From Sphaeramia orbicularis (taxonomy: Eukaryota; Chordata; Actinopteri; Kurtiformes; Apogonidae): a DNA stretch of 64,000 bases. Made by a program: the position numbers and the translations under genes. This document shows, in pieces, positions 47,001-63,464 of this stretch (positions within the stretch are counted from its first letter, which is position 1; every line of letters begins with the position of its first letter). A model generated the notes under the pieces. The model was not told the DNA's origin, made no database searches, and was given only the letters and a program-made list of their open reading frames with translations. The stretch covers positions 31,494,686 through 31,558,685 of the forward strand of contig NC_043978.1 of NCBI RefSeq assembly GCF_902148855.1, read 5' to 3'.

Positions 47001-47849
47001 AAGTTGATGTGTAGTCTTTTTTTGAGTCACGTACGAGTTAAAGAAAATGTAATTTAAGTCAGTTAAATGTAATTTAAGTCAGTTTTAAATGATACAATAC
47101 AGTGTCATAGAATAGAAAAGCCTTGATAATCCATTTGCCAGAGCTGTGTATTAGCAAGAATCTCACAATAAAAAAAAATCATGACACAGGAGACACAATT
47201 CATTGTGTTACAAGACTGTAATAGATGTTATATATTGCAAATTTTAAATCTGTTTTTGTGAAAACTGTCATATCATGAAAATCTGAATAAAAGCAAAAGT
47301 TATTAAAAATACAAGCAGTGGGATATACATTTGCATTGACCATAATCCCTGTAACATTCAACATTATACCACTTTGTTTAATGCAGACAAGCAATAGAAT
47401 TAGCATATGTATACGTCAGTACAAAAAAACTTCCATAAATCTTTGCACTTAACACTGAAAATGAATGTTGTTGAGAATTGATGCAGCATCAAGAATCGTG
47501 ACATCCTGATGCTCAAGTGTATAGATATTATTTTACTTATACATTTTAAATCAGTAAAAAACTTTTGCACAGCACAGTCTCTGTTGCTGTAAATTCTTTG
47601 CATATAGTACATTACTTGTCTACAATTTTTCATTGCATGTGTGAGTTGAGATTAAGAAATCTAAGTTAAGCATCACTGTGTTGCATTTTGCAGCTGAAGA
47701 TCCTTGTGGAGGAGGACATGTTCAAAGTAGCTGTGGATGGCACCCACCTGCTGGAGTACGAGCACAGAGTGGGAGGACTGGAAGAAGTAACGCTGGTGCG
47801 AGTTCACGGAGATGTCGTCCTCTACAGCGCAGGCCCGAGCATGATCTGA
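44094..47849 (+). CDS. lgals3: Galectin-3
   Basis: Coding exons 44094-44108, 44216-44920, 46056-46144, 46418-46574 and 47694-47849 give 373 residues. Galectin-3 is the chimera galectin: a Gly/Pro-rich self-associating tail plus one beta-galactoside-binding domain, working in the cytosol, nucleus and outside the cell. The start MADFS-LADALGDD matches human MADNFSLHDALSG. A single 705-bp exon encodes the tail, with many units of the type GAPGQFP, GAPGQYP and PSGPGAP; it is about twice the human tail. The carbohydrate domain, residues about 245-373, keeps all sugar contacts: HFNPRF, RNS, and WGPEER. It ends in VVLYSAGPSMI. Phases agree at every junction. The poly(A) signal AATAAA is at 48660. 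No signal peptide, as usual for galectins. Confidence 0.95.
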
Positions 47850-49990
47850 ATCTCAGAGCGCTTAAACCACATGCTGTACAAGAAGCCTAGATCCAACTTT
47901 ACCACTGTATCTGAAAACCCTTTGAAATACCTTAATGCATTTGACAGAATCTGCAAGGCACATTTTTCTGCGAGGTGCAATCTCTGCTCACCTGGCACAT
48001 TAATCACTGAACAGATGGCAGATTAACCCAGGTCTGCACAGTAATCCCTTTCTGTTTTTTACTGGATGACTTTTCATTTTATTGCCCCCCAGTAATCCCA
48101 TATATTTTATGACATAAGAGTAGGTAATAGGTAATGAGTTGAAGTGTATCTAAAAAAGAAAAAAAAATAATTTATACAGATTTAAGTATTATAGGCCAAG
48201 TGGAATGTGCCATGTGTCCCAAAAATGTCCTATATTTTCCACTAGTATGCTGTATTTCGTTTACAGTACACGTATGTCAATGTTATATCCTTAATATCAG
48301 AACCTTAATAAGCATTTCCTTGTGCATGCAAGTGTGATGCTGAATATCCACACAGTCTACTTTTTCAATGCTGGGTGACCCCAAAGGACTCACTGCTTTG
48401 TTAACGAAAAGGCAACTATGGGAGTTTCTTAAAAATGTATTTATACAGTGATTACGAGGTCCTCTTTTCTGCAGTATTAACCCCTGTGTGTTCGCACAAT
48501 AGAGGATCATACTATTTTTTCTCAAATATGATTTCATGTTGAAGTCAAATGAGTGAAAAAATGAGGCTCAAATTAAAGGAAAATGTCCCGAGGAGAGAAG
48601 GGGCCTCGTGTGTTGCCCGTGATGGAGGCGGTACAGTTTTTTGAAATGATGTGCCTATAAATAAAGAGGCAACAAACAAATAAGTTTCATGATGTTTCTT
48701 TTAGAAAGTTGTGTGCATTGTATAAGATTAATGCTCATGTCAAGTTTGTTACTTTTCCCAGCACTGGAGATGTTAATATCCTTGTCAGAGATCCAGTTTA
48801 CTTTCACATTCAGTTCATATGGTTTACGGTCAATGAATGATTTCAATAATATATGCTTCCTGTTGTACTCCTTAACTAACAAACAAGCAGTGGTGGCATC
48901 TGAACTTAGTACTTTTACTCAAGTACAAATTTAAGGTATTTGTACTTTACATGTATACTTCCAGTTTATACACCTTCATGGTTCTACTGTGTTACATCTG
49001 CTGAGAAAATTATTGTAATTTTTACTGCAGTCATTTTATCTGGTAACTTAAGTTACTTTTCAAGTTACTTACTTTCATCTCCTTCCTGTCAAGTAAAAAC
49101 ATTTTTTAAACTTGTTGAATGTTTGTCCAAGATTCAATGTTCCTTTATGGGTTGAGAATATCGTAAACATAAGTAAACTTTAAAAATGCTCTCAAATTAG
49201 GTGGAAAATAGATTCTCACAAGGCTTATGAACATTTTACTTTTGAGAGATATGTGGGTGATCCTGCCACAAACATTAAAACTTCTTAGAATATGATGCAT
49301 TGATGTTGATGTAACGGTACACAAACTTACGTTAGATGAATGCAGCAGTAGTATGATTCACAAACATCACATATAACAATAAACACTGACTGATTTTTGT
49401 GGATTGTTAAATATACTGTGTGCTTGAAATACATATTTTTTAAGAATATGTATTTTGAAAATCTATACAGCTAATGTGGATCCTATCAAAAATGGCGCTG
49501 CTTACATCTATGATTTTAATCTTTAGTGAAGTAATGTGGGAAATGCAGCGGCAGAAGTAGATCTTTGTAAAATATTAAAGGAAGATTACTGCAGAATAGT
49601 TTCATAGATATGTTGCAATCTAATGTTGAGGTTAGAATAATACTGCAGATTGGTAAATGTTCCACAAAAAAAGTACAATATTTACCCTGTAAGATGTATA
49701 TGGTTGCATTTAAGTATGGAATTTGAGTAAAAGTACTTAATTACATCCCACCACTGGCTGTAGTATAAGTTTTACTTTTGCTTTTTGTGTGTTTTGTGGT
49801 TTACCTCATGTAAATCAAAGGTCAGCCTGTAGTTCCGCATGGGTCCATCAGGGGGCAGCACATCCACAAACCCCTGAGTGTGTCCATGCGTAGGAAGCAA
49901 ATCGAAACTCCTCAATGAGTTCACCTTCAGATAAATAGTTTGTCCCCCTCTTACTCAAGTCTTGGAATAATCACCTGGTGTCTTGGCAAC
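47850..49990. other. lgals3 3' region and lgals3-synj2bp intergenic region
   Basis: The lgals3 3' untranslated region probably runs to just after AATAAA at 48660-48665. A hAT-type MITE fills 48888-49756. The remaining 230 bp before the synj2bp start should contain its promoter; no clear motif stands out. Confidence 0.6.
48888..49756. mobile_element. hAT-type MITE, CAGTGGTGG ends
   Basis: The left end CAGTGGTGGCATCTGAACTT and right end AATTACATCCCACCACTG are inverted repeats. The interior words ACTTTTACTCAAGTAC and GAGTAAAAGTACTTAATTAC belong to a very common fish MITE. The 8-bp flanks do not match. A related, more diverged copy is at 59542-59921; scraps near 9555 and 13556 look related too. 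Confidence 0.65.
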
Positions 49991-52900
49991 ATGAATGGCT
50001 CTCTGCACTCCTCCTCCAACGTGGTGGACATTAAACTGAAGAGAGGACCCGCAGGTGAGACGTGGAGAGCGGGGAACTTAGTGGGCTGTTAGCCGACTGT
50101 TAGCTAGCTAACCTAGCATAGTCAGCAGTTAAAATCTTCGCTGGGGAGCTAAAAGCTAATTTTGACACTCAAAGTTACATAACCTCATTTCTGCCTATTT
50201 TCTCCTGTAGTGACAGCATGAATTTACTTTATGAAATCTCTCCGACTCTGTAATGTCTTAATTTTATGAATTAAACAGTCTTTAATTCACTTTGAAGCTG
50301 TGTTTGACTCTTTTAAGTGTTCCTCGGCCTGCCATAGACAGTCTGGTCCATTAAGCCTCATCACAGTGTCACAGTTAGTTTGATGTTTATTAAAGAACAA
50401 TTTGTAAAGTGCTGTTTGACTGAATGCACCTCCAAGTTGCAGTGTATTGCAGAAATATTCCCGCTTGTACTTTGAACACTGAATCAGCAACTTCTGCTCT
50501 GGTAAACACTGATATCTTTGCTCCCAGTATTTTACCTTTAAACCTCTATCTTGTGTTTTTTTTTCTTCAGGTTTGGGCTTCAATATAGTCGGGGGCGTGG
50601 ACCAGCAGTATGTTGTGAATGATAATGGAATATTTGTGTCTAAAATAAAAGAAGATGGATCAGCAGCACTGGATGGAAGACTTCAAGAAGGAGATAAGAT
50701 CCTGGCGGTAATAAACTCTTATCGTGGGAAGGGAAATTTGATGTGGTCAGAATATAATAAGTACTTTCACTCCATTACTGTGTTCAAGTGTGAAATGTGA
50801 GGTGGTTGTTGTAGTAGATCAAGGCAATTTGGCCCAAAACTTGTATCTTAATTTTTTTCTCTGTTTTATGGACAATTTATGACTCTAATTTGGTAAAAAA
50901 AAATTTCAGGCTATAAGACAAAACATGATTTAATAGTACTTTATCTTTACAAAATTATTGTGCTATAAATCTGTTTCAAATCCTCGGTAGCACAAAATAG
51001 GACACAACCAAGACTTTGTAAATTATTGTTGTCTATTAACCAGAGTTTTTGATTAATTCAAGTAAATTGATTTATTTTTCCTCTGCATTTAATCTTTCCT
51101 AAGTGACTTATCACCATTTATTCTAGTATTACCCTCTGCATTTTGCATTTTTCTGTGAAAATTGGGTATTTTCCTGTAGCAAATTTACTGATGAGATGTT
51201 TGGAGAAGCTCAGAGTAGATTAAAAGAATAGTGTATTAAAACGGAGAAAACTGAAGAAAAAGTGACTATTTTAACAAACTATGTCATTAAATATGAAAAC
51301 AGCTGTCTACAACCACTACCTTTTGTTAAATTACAGGAGTTTTACTGTTGAATCAGTGTTACAGAAGATGATGCTGCTGTCACATTCTCTGTGGAGCCTC
51401 TGAACATCCAAATGGGTCATATCTGATGATGATGAAAAGCTGAGAAACTAGGCTACATTTTACCTGAATTATTTACATGTTTTAACAGGATTAGTGGTTC
51501 ATAAGTTATTAAGCATTTTAGATCAGTAGATGCTTTTCGTCGCTGGTGGTTATTTAGGTCTTTGAGGATTAAGTGATCACTTTTCTCTTAATTAGCTTCA
51601 GTATTACTGAAGATGAATATTGTATATTTCTCCACACTTTGTCTACTGGTGGATGTAGAGATGACAAAACCAGAATTAGCAGTGCATTTTTTGTTTTACA
51701 TAATACAGTAGATTTTTTAAAAAGCTATTACTGTTTCCTAAAAGCACCGGAGCCACTTGTGAGGAAGCCCAGAGCTGAGGGGTTGTTCTCACTGAAATAT
51801 CTCAGTATAAACTTTAAACTCATATCTAAAATGGAGGACAGCATGGTGCTGCAAGGTCTTGAGTTTGAACCTAGCATCACTTACTGGGGCCTTTCTGTGT
51901 GGAGTTGCAAGGGTTCCCTCCAGTTGTTGTGGCTTCCTCCCACCATCCAAAGATAAGCTCTTCGTTGGTAATTGGTCAGTGTCTGTTGCCCATAGATGTA
52001 AATGTAAGAGGTAATGGTTGATAATCTGTATATGTCAGGTAGGACTGCACTGTTAATCAATTTTAAATCAAAATTAGATTATTTAGTTAGGACGATGTTC
52101 AAAAAAGGGTAATCATCACATTGAATTTTATCTCTCTCATACCTCTGGGCCACGCACCTCCGGGCTACCATAGGTGGCTCCTCCTAACTGTGACAGCGGT
52201 CTCCACAGTCTTTGGTCTCCACACACCAGTACACAAATGGCATTTGCCAAGGAGAGTGAGAAGTTCGTGGCTAAAAATAGCAAGAGCAAGTCGGTTGTGT
52301 GGAGTTGGTATGGCTTTGAAGCTTCAGATGAAGACCAACCCATTCCTCACTGCAAACTCAGCCTAAAGGTGGTATCTGTCAAAGACAGCAGCACAACCAA
52401 CTTATTTCAGCGCCTCAAACATCATCACACGCCAGAGTGGGAGCAGTGCGTTGCATTGCAGGCTGCACATGAAAACGACATGCTGACTTCTGTTATCTTT
52501 TGTAGTTTTACCCAAAAATCGAAAATCGGGTTTTTAGAGGAAGAAATCTGGATTAAATTTTTGCCCAAAATCATGCTGCCCAAATGTCAGACCAGTGATG
52601 TATTGGCAACATGTCTAGGGTGTACCCCACCTTCACCCAATTGTTGCTAGGATTGGCTCCAGCATCACTAAGACCCTCCAGAGGATTAAGTTGTTCACAA
52701 AGTGAATGAATAAATCTATAATAAAAATTTTATTAATATTGAGGAGACACTAAAACAGGGTGGTTCTTGATTAAAGTGTAGCATTTATGCTTTGTTGCTT
52801 TATCCACTAGATCTTGATAATAACCCTGCTTATTTAATGGCACTTTCATGTCTTCATTTGTTGTATTTGTGTTTTGTAGATTAACGGAGCAATGCTGGAT

Positions 52901-54100
52901 AATCGGACACATAAAGCTGCAGTGGAGCTCTTCAGGTCAGCAGGAGAGAATGTAGAGCTTAAAGTTCTGAAGAAGGTAAGAGACAGGTTGCTTTAAGAAG
53001 AGTTAATGTGTGTTTTTTTGAGTTCCTGTATCATGTAATCATGTTCATAGGACTGTTATTTAAAAAAATTGCACTTCTTGTTAACACACCACTTAATGTT
53101 GATATGATTATAAACATCATAGAAGCATAAAAATTCAGCAGACCTCAATATGCAAATGGTTTCCTCTCAAATTGTTAATGTTTTGTGTTTTAAGTGATGT
53201 TAGTTTTGTCATTAGTTGTTTTTGGCAGCAGATTTAGGAAATTTGGCTATCTATAGCAAAAACAACCACACTGCTAAAAGACGTACTTCCTCCATAATCA
53301 GCCTCCAGCCACAGCTCAACTTGTAAATTAAATGGCAAATCACTCAGAATCTGCTGTACAGGACGTTAAAGCCAAGTGTAGGTCAAAGGTATGCAATTGT
53401 ACAATACTAGCACATTGACTTGTGGGGAACCACAGGTCATACTGATACAGACATCTAGGGACTGAAGTTAGTAAATGCATCTTTCCTGTTTTTAACTTAA
53501 TTTCCCGTCATGCAGCGTGGTACTGCGCTTCCCGTCAACTGTCATGGGCATAGCAACGTGATTGTAAGGCTATTATAGTCCAAAATGACTAATATCTCCA
53601 AAAATATTGGTCCTATCAACTTGCTGAGATAATTAATTAATTTAATCTGGAGATGGGCCTATTCTTCAACTGTACGTACCAAATTGACCAGTTAAAAACG
53701 TCTGTTTCTCAGAACTGTGCACACACACACACAGATGCTCTGAGACCTTCCAGTATTTTGATATAGATTACAGGTCAGGACTGTTTCAGCCAAACTCTAA
53801 CTGGCTTCATAAATGAATAAACAAATACTCAAAGTAATTAAACCTAAACAATGTAAAATCACCTTTCCATTATAAATTCTGTCCTTTATGTTTTTTACTC
53901 TACACCTGTAATCGTCCCATGATAATTTGACTCTTACACCACCCTTTTCTGTGTGTGACTTGCAGGCCCCTCACCTCACAAACGGACCTACAGGCTCACA
54001 ACCAGAACAAGAACCCTCCATGTCTTCTCTGGGAATACTGGCTGTTTTGGCAGGAGCTGCTGCCGTCATTGCATTCATCTACATGCGGAAGCACTTTTAA
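49991..54100 (+). CDS. synj2bp: Synaptojanin-2-binding protein (OMP25), mitochondrial outer-membrane PDZ protein
   Basis: Coding exons 49991-50054, 50571-50707, 52880-52975 and 53966-54100 give 143 residues (human 145). Residues about 12-100 form a PDZ domain with the carboxylate-binding loop GLGFNIVGG, then [26 protein letters not shown] and [19 protein letters not shown]. The last 24 residues are a tail anchor (hydrophobic [19 protein letters not shown], then MRKHF), the basic end typical of outer mitochondrial membrane targeting. The protein recruits synaptojanin-2A and other partners to mitochondria. Intron 2 carries a piggyBac-like MITE copy and a BED-finger hAT remnant. Poly(A) candidates: AATAAA at 54164 and 55215. 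Confidence 0.96.
51055..51572. mobile_element. piggyBac-like MITE (family C) in a synj2bp intron
   Basis: TAAGTGACTTATCACCATTTA, CATCCAAATGGGTCATATCTG and AGCATTTTAGATCAGTAGAT match 9732-10228. The right TTAA is at 51569-51572; the left end is blurred. Confidence 0.6.
52039..52582 (+). mobile_element. hAT deletion derivative that keeps a BED zinc-finger reading frame
   Basis: Left end TAGGACTGCACTGTTAATC, right end AAAATCATGCTGCCC; the flanks TATGTCAG (52031-52038) and AATGTCAG (52583-52590) are an 8-bp duplication with one change. An ATG at 52237 opens a ZBED-like N-terminus: [20 protein letters not shown], then [10 protein letters not shown]. In the finger the usual CxxC reads CKLS, so one zinc ligand is Ser. 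The rest of the transposase is deleted and the frame runs directly into the right end. Confidence 0.65.
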
Positions 54101-56829
54101 CTATTGTCTCCATATTATTTTTAAGATCAAAAACTTTGCTAAAGGCCAAAGAAGTGAAGAGGGAATAAACTCTAAACAGTAGACTTTATTTTTGATTAGT
54201 AGATGTTGGCGTCACTGATGAGTTTCTCCGTATTCATGTGTATTATATGATTAATGGTAGCTGTTTTGCACCTTTCCTATGCAAAGGGATGCTCTCTTTT
54301 CAGAGGTTACTTTAAATAGATAACTTTGATGTTAAGTAAAGAAAGAGGGATGTACATGACATTCCTGCTGCCGAGCTGAGCCGGGCTGAGCTCTTTTGGC
54401 AGCAACACGCAGAGTTTATATGTAAAAAATATAGTAGATGATTTGGTAAAGTTAAACTGACTGAAGTTCTAGGGTCCATTTATGAACTGGACTGAAAGAC
54501 AGTGTTGTGTTCAGTCTGTCATAGGCCTCTATGCAGCGACGTCGCTGACAAATAGATCTGTGGGAGGAAGCTGCCGTCATTTCACTTTATCACTGTTTAA
54601 AAAATCACAACTGGGTTTGATTTTCATTTTGCACTTCTTGTACAGGTTAACGGATGGAATGGCATCCAGCCATGCTGCTTAGATGAAACTGTGGGATGGA
54701 AAAAAAGCCTGCAGATACTGTAAAACATTTTGTCTTTTAATGGACTCCACCGAGTGCCTTTTCTGTGTTCCAAACGGTGGTGGTGTTCATTTATTGTTGA
54801 TCCTTTTCATGACCAAAATGAAAATCAACCCGCTGTGTCTATAAACACGTTTAAGGATATGGCATTGTTATATGTTCTTGGGAACAAATCCCCATAAAAG
54901 TCTGTTTTTCACTGACTTTGTTGAGGAATGGAAAGAGATGTGTCCTTTAAAAAAAAAAAAAAAAAAAAACATGACATTTGTTCAGTCGCCAAGTTTAAGA
55001 TGTGTGTCATGAAGCATCACTCAGGGTGAGCTATTAAATCTGAAATGTTTTGCTTCATGTTTAAGGGCATGAGTAGCTCAGTCCCAACTTGAGACTCCAC
55101 TGTCATCTTAATGTTCTTGTCATTTTGCATCAAGGTGAGTACTTATAATTATGTTGCATGATCACGTTAATGGTCCTTGAGGAGCGCCTATGAAATCTGG
55201 ATTATAATTCTGAAAATAAATTGTGTACTTGTATGAAGGACCAAAACTCTAATACGAGAAGCAGCTTTGAGCCAATCCACACAGAGGGAATGGAACATGT
55301 TATTTACTGTCGATACTTAATGTTTTATTTTTGCACTAGTCGCAATCACGGATATTCACTGTCATGCAGATGAATATTTAAATAGTGTTTTCTGGGATGT
55401 GTTTGTCCGTCTTATCACTCTGCAGCGTATCTGTCATTTAATTGTCTGACTGTTGGTGGTCTGTAAATACGTTTCATGTCGCTCTGCTGAGTGGGATTGT
55501 GAATATGTGCAGAATGCCAGAAAGTAGATCAGAAGAACTACTAAATTATCAAAAATGTGGTTAAAATTCAGCCATGTAATAAAGTTTATCATGAATTCAC
55601 CCAGTTTTAAATGTTTTATTTGCTTTTTTAAATTTCAAGATGTATCAGTGATTGGATGGGTTTGTTTTTTGTGTCTTATGCCACCCAATGAGGCACCAAA
55701 AAAAGTAGCAGGTGTGACATTAGAATGCTATTCACTAGAAAATCAACATTTTGTTCACATCTCAGCTGTAAACTAAACATTCTGTTTTCTTTCTAAGGAC
55801 TGACAAGGAAAATTCTTCCTTAAACACAGCTCAAGTTTTGTATAATCAACACAAATGGTGGATATTATATTAAAAATGACATCCCCCATGTGCTTATCAG
55901 CCATTACAAGAACTCAGTGTCACTTTCAATTTTATTTAAGTCACATAAACGCTCACTGAATTAGACAATTCTGTTAAAGCCACTTTTCTTCGTTACAAAT
56001 CAGCTTTTTAGTGCTAGATTATTTGTAAGGCCATTTCCTACAAGGGGGAAAATGTTAAATAAATCAAAGTAAAGAAGTTTTGGATCAAAATTTGAAACAG
56101 ATGGTTTAAATAACTTAAAATAGTATAGAGGTAGATTCTTTAAAGTTCTGCATATTGAATAAAATTATTAGATCAGTACGATTAAGATAAACTTTCAGTA
56201 AATAGATATTACACATTAAATTCCATTATTTGTACATATTTGACAAATGGTCCTTTTGTAGAAACACTAGAACATGTTTGTTCATTGTACATGTGGAAAT
56301 TACTGGTTTTCATCCATATCTAACATACATTATGGTGAAGGTGATTTACTAAGAAAAAAAAAAAAATTGTATGCAACAATCTTAACTGCTCCAGTGAATG
56401 AACAAAAGATCATACAATCCCTCTTTATTTTTCACCAAATTTTACATCTGTGAAAATTTATGTAGGAACCACTTAATATCACATTTAAACATTTTATTGA
56501 TCAAGTCTGAGCATATCCTCAAATACAAGCACATTTAAAAAACTGATTAAGAAAAAATACATATCTATTGAAAATAAAAAAATATATGTATTTTTTAAAA
56601 ATTCCAAAAATGGTTGTTTTTTTGTATACTCTTCCTGTTTAGGTACACATCTTGACATCTTTTGTGGTTACATGTTAGCACATTTTAATCTCTTCTTTCA
56701 TTTTTTTTAATATTTCTGTCATTAAACTAAATACATTTGTTCAGATGTTATTTCTAATACTTTGTTTTGCTACATCCCTGAAGAAACAAGAATACAAAAT
56801 ATATAAATAATATAAAAATAGTGAATATA

Positions 56830-57747
56830 TTAACCCTTTCATGCATACTGGTCACTATAGTGGACAGTTATTCTACAGCTGTTCTCTTGTATAGTCACAG
56901 GTTTTGCCGTTTTAGTTCCATATCAGCCAGCACAGTGGACGCTTATGCACCATCCCATAATACACTGACATTCAGACCATTACTGTAACTTTCCTGCTCT
57001 CGATAAACCTGATCTGCACTATCATATTTGGGCGGCTGTGGCTCAGGTGGTGGAACGGGTTGTCCAATGAACGAAGGGGTGGCGGTTCAAATCCCGCTCT
57101 GTCCTAGTCAGTCTGTTGTGTCCTTGGGTAAGACACTTCACCCTCCTTGCCTCCAGTGCCATTCACACTGGTGTATGAATGTTTGGTGGTGGTCGGAGGG
57201 GCCGTAGGGGCCGTAGGGGCCCACGCTTCTGTCAGTCTGCCCCAGGGCAGCTGTGGCTACAGATGTAGTTTACCACCACCAGAGGGAGAATGTGAGAGCG
57301 AATGAATAATGGGTCAATAATGTAAGGTGCTATATAAATCCAATCCATTATTATTATATTTCAGTGTAAATCAATTGCTAATTGTTATTAGACTGTAATT
57401 AACTGAGGTTTTTTTTTAAACGAAAGTGTTTTGGTTTTTTTTGGTTTTTTTGTTTTTTTCCCATATTATTTGAGTGAATAACTAGCATAAAATGTGAGAA
57501 AACATCATTAAAATGTTTTTATATCATAGTTTTCACACGGTATATCAGTAAATACATATTTCTTTGCTTCAAAAATTAAAATAATTAAATTGTGCCTAGC
57601 TAAGTGGACATTTTTGTAACTCCATGAAAAATAGGTTCATAAAAAATTTCAATCCCATTGTTTTTTTCATGCCTAAAGTTGACTAAAAACACTCAGGGAA
57701 AAAAAATCTTGATTAAGGTACTCATAATTCATACATGAAAGGGTTAA
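56830..57747. mobile_element. piggyBac-like MITE bounded by TTAA (family B, copy 2) with a SINE inside
   Basis: TTAA at 56830-56833 and 57744-57747. Inverted ends CCCTTTCATGCATAC and TACATGAAAGGG. The body matches copy 1 (7263-7955) in reverse: CGATAAACCTGATCTGCA and TTTTCTCACATTTTATGC-type words. The stretch 57030-57360 is absent from copy 1. Confidence 0.8.
57030..57360 (+). mobile_element. tRNA-derived SINE
   Basis: The head has a Pol III A box, TGGCTCAGGTGG (57039-57050), and a B box, GGTTCAAATCC (57084-57094), at tRNA spacing. The body has GTGTCCTTGGGTAAGACACT, a typical fish SINE word, and the tail ends CTATATAAATCCAATCCATTA. Near-repeats TATCATATTT and TATTATATTT flank it as a decayed target duplication. 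The missing counterpart in the other MITE copy confirms an insertion. Confidence 0.85.
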
Positions 57748-58439
57748 TAATTAAAAGAATAAATACCAGTTTAGGCAACACCGGATGTTATCATTTACCT
57801 TTCAAAATAAAAGCATCATCGATTTAATTACATTTGGAAAATAAATAGGCAACTTTAACAAAAACACAAAACAGTGGCTTTAAATAAATGAAATTGTTCC
57901 ATAATGTAAATATGAATATACTAAGATTACAACAATGTAAATTTCTGACTAAAATAACAACAAAAAGATTTTTAAAAAAATTATTGCAGTGGATATGATG
58001 TAAAGTGTATTTTTCTGACATGTTGAGGAAAAAGTCACTTAACACATAAAACAATTTGCATTTTAATGACAGTAGGAATAAAAATGAAGTGTGAATGTGT
58101 TGAAGCTTAAATAAAACAAAGTAAAGAACAATCCGCATATTCCATCATGCGGTGAGTGGTCAAAAATAGTAAAGTGTTGTGTTTTGTAACAAAGTATGCT
58201 CCTGTCCACCCACCACCGGCAGCAGCAGCAGTAGCAGCAGTAGCAGAACCCTGGCTCCATCAGCTGTTGGAGGATGCAGCCTCGGAGGCAGATATGATGT
58301 AATCAAAGCTTCAGTCTGAACCACAGAGAGACGGAGACAGGAGGCAGAGGCACCGCTCACATACTCACATCCAACCTGCCGGTGCGTCTCCATTACGCCT
58401 GCTTTGGCACTTTTTTTTTTTTTTGTAAGGATTAATCCG

Positions 58440-59214
58440 AAAGCCTCCATCGGGCTGTTCCTGTCGGTCGGAGTCATGTCTGTGAGTTCGGATGAGCCGG
58501 TGATGCTGGATGCGGGCCAGCGGTAGCAGCATCAGCACCAGCACCAGCACCAGCACCAGCGCGAGCTCCGGCCGGGGATGCTGCCGCTGCCGGTGGTCAA
58601 CTTGACTCCATCAGCTGGAATTAACCACCATGGCTCGGGCGTCATCTCCCACAGCTGCCCCACTGTCCTGCGTGTGAAAATGGCCCGCACCCCGCCTCCG
58701 TCGTCGACGTCGGTCCGCCCAAGCTGTCGCCTTTTCGCCCGTGATGCCGACAGCAGGGCGCCTGCTTCGGATCTCAGCACTTACAGGCCCTCGATGTCCG
58801 CTTTGGATCATGTTATCACCTCATCCGCGTCTGATCTGATGTTTTGAGCTGTTGTGGTTGCTTTCATTTTGTAGCACACCCCCCTCCGGTAACACTGATT
58901 CCCGTACAGCTGATATTTTTGGAGCCTCGTCCACACTGCTGGGATTTAGGTTTCCTGCGCTCCTGATCTCAGAATAATGGCTCTGTAACATCTGAGCTCC
59001 ACTCGCCCTGTTTCTTCGGACGTTTTCCTTTGCGGCTTCCCTGCAGAGCTGTGCGCCCTGCGGGGGGAATGTGCAGCCTCCATCCGTCCGCCAGAAGCCC
59101 CCACGCTGCTCCTGCGGTCCTCCGTGTGGCCCTGTGACTTCACAGGGGTGTGGAGGTGCTGACAACCTGAACGTGGAGGGTGGGACGGTTGCCTTTACAG
59201 CTCAGGTTTAAACC
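58440..59214 (+). promoter_or_regulatory. CpG-rich promoter / 5' leader of the desi2-like gene
   Basis: 58440-58850 is the most CpG-rich stretch of the window (GGGCCAGCGG, GTCGTCGACGTCGGTC). It contains a short (CAGCAC)n-like tract at about 58530-58560. An 89-codon frame (58578-58847) opens upstream of the true ATG at 59215 and would be an upstream ORF if transcription starts before it; I see no homology in it. The exact transcription start is unknown. Confidence 0.45.
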
Positions 59215-63250
<4,036 letters not shown>

Positions 63251-63442
63251 TGAAATCCTATTACAGCGTGTCTGGACTGAATCACACCAGGTCAAACCCT
63301 GTGCTAGGACATCACAGTCTGATGTCGAGGCTGCTTCACAGAAACAGATGAAGCTGCTTTTAAAAATGGAATATGGAATTGTGTTCCTAATAACATGACC
63401 CCATTTCTCTGGGTTGAGTCACCGCTGACTCACTGTGTGGAT

Positions 63443-63464
63443 TGTGTGTGTGTGTGTGTGTGTG
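63443..63464. repeat. (GT)n microsatellite
   Basis: About ten TG units just after the last visible desi2-like exon. Confidence 0.9.

Larger units (their letters stand above)
54101..59214. other. synj2bp 3' region and synj2bp-desi2 intergenic region
   Basis: The synj2bp 3' untranslated region may reach 55.2-55.6 kb. From there to 56.8 kb I see no gene or repeat. A piggyBac-like MITE with a SINE inside fills 56830-57747. From about 58200 the sequence turns G/C-rich and leads into the desi2-like gene. Confidence 0.5.

Noticed and set aside
51573-51956. A 127-codon plus-strand frame in synj2bp intron 2
   Set aside because: No recognisable domain; it begins at the end of a MITE and has no splice support.
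57030-57100. A tRNA gene
   Set aside because: A and B boxes are present, but no proper cloverleaf is formed and the sequence continues into a SINE body and tail.
58821-59165. A 114-codon minus-strand frame before desi2-like
   Set aside because: It lies in the CpG-rich leader, shows no known domain, and has no splice or promoter context.
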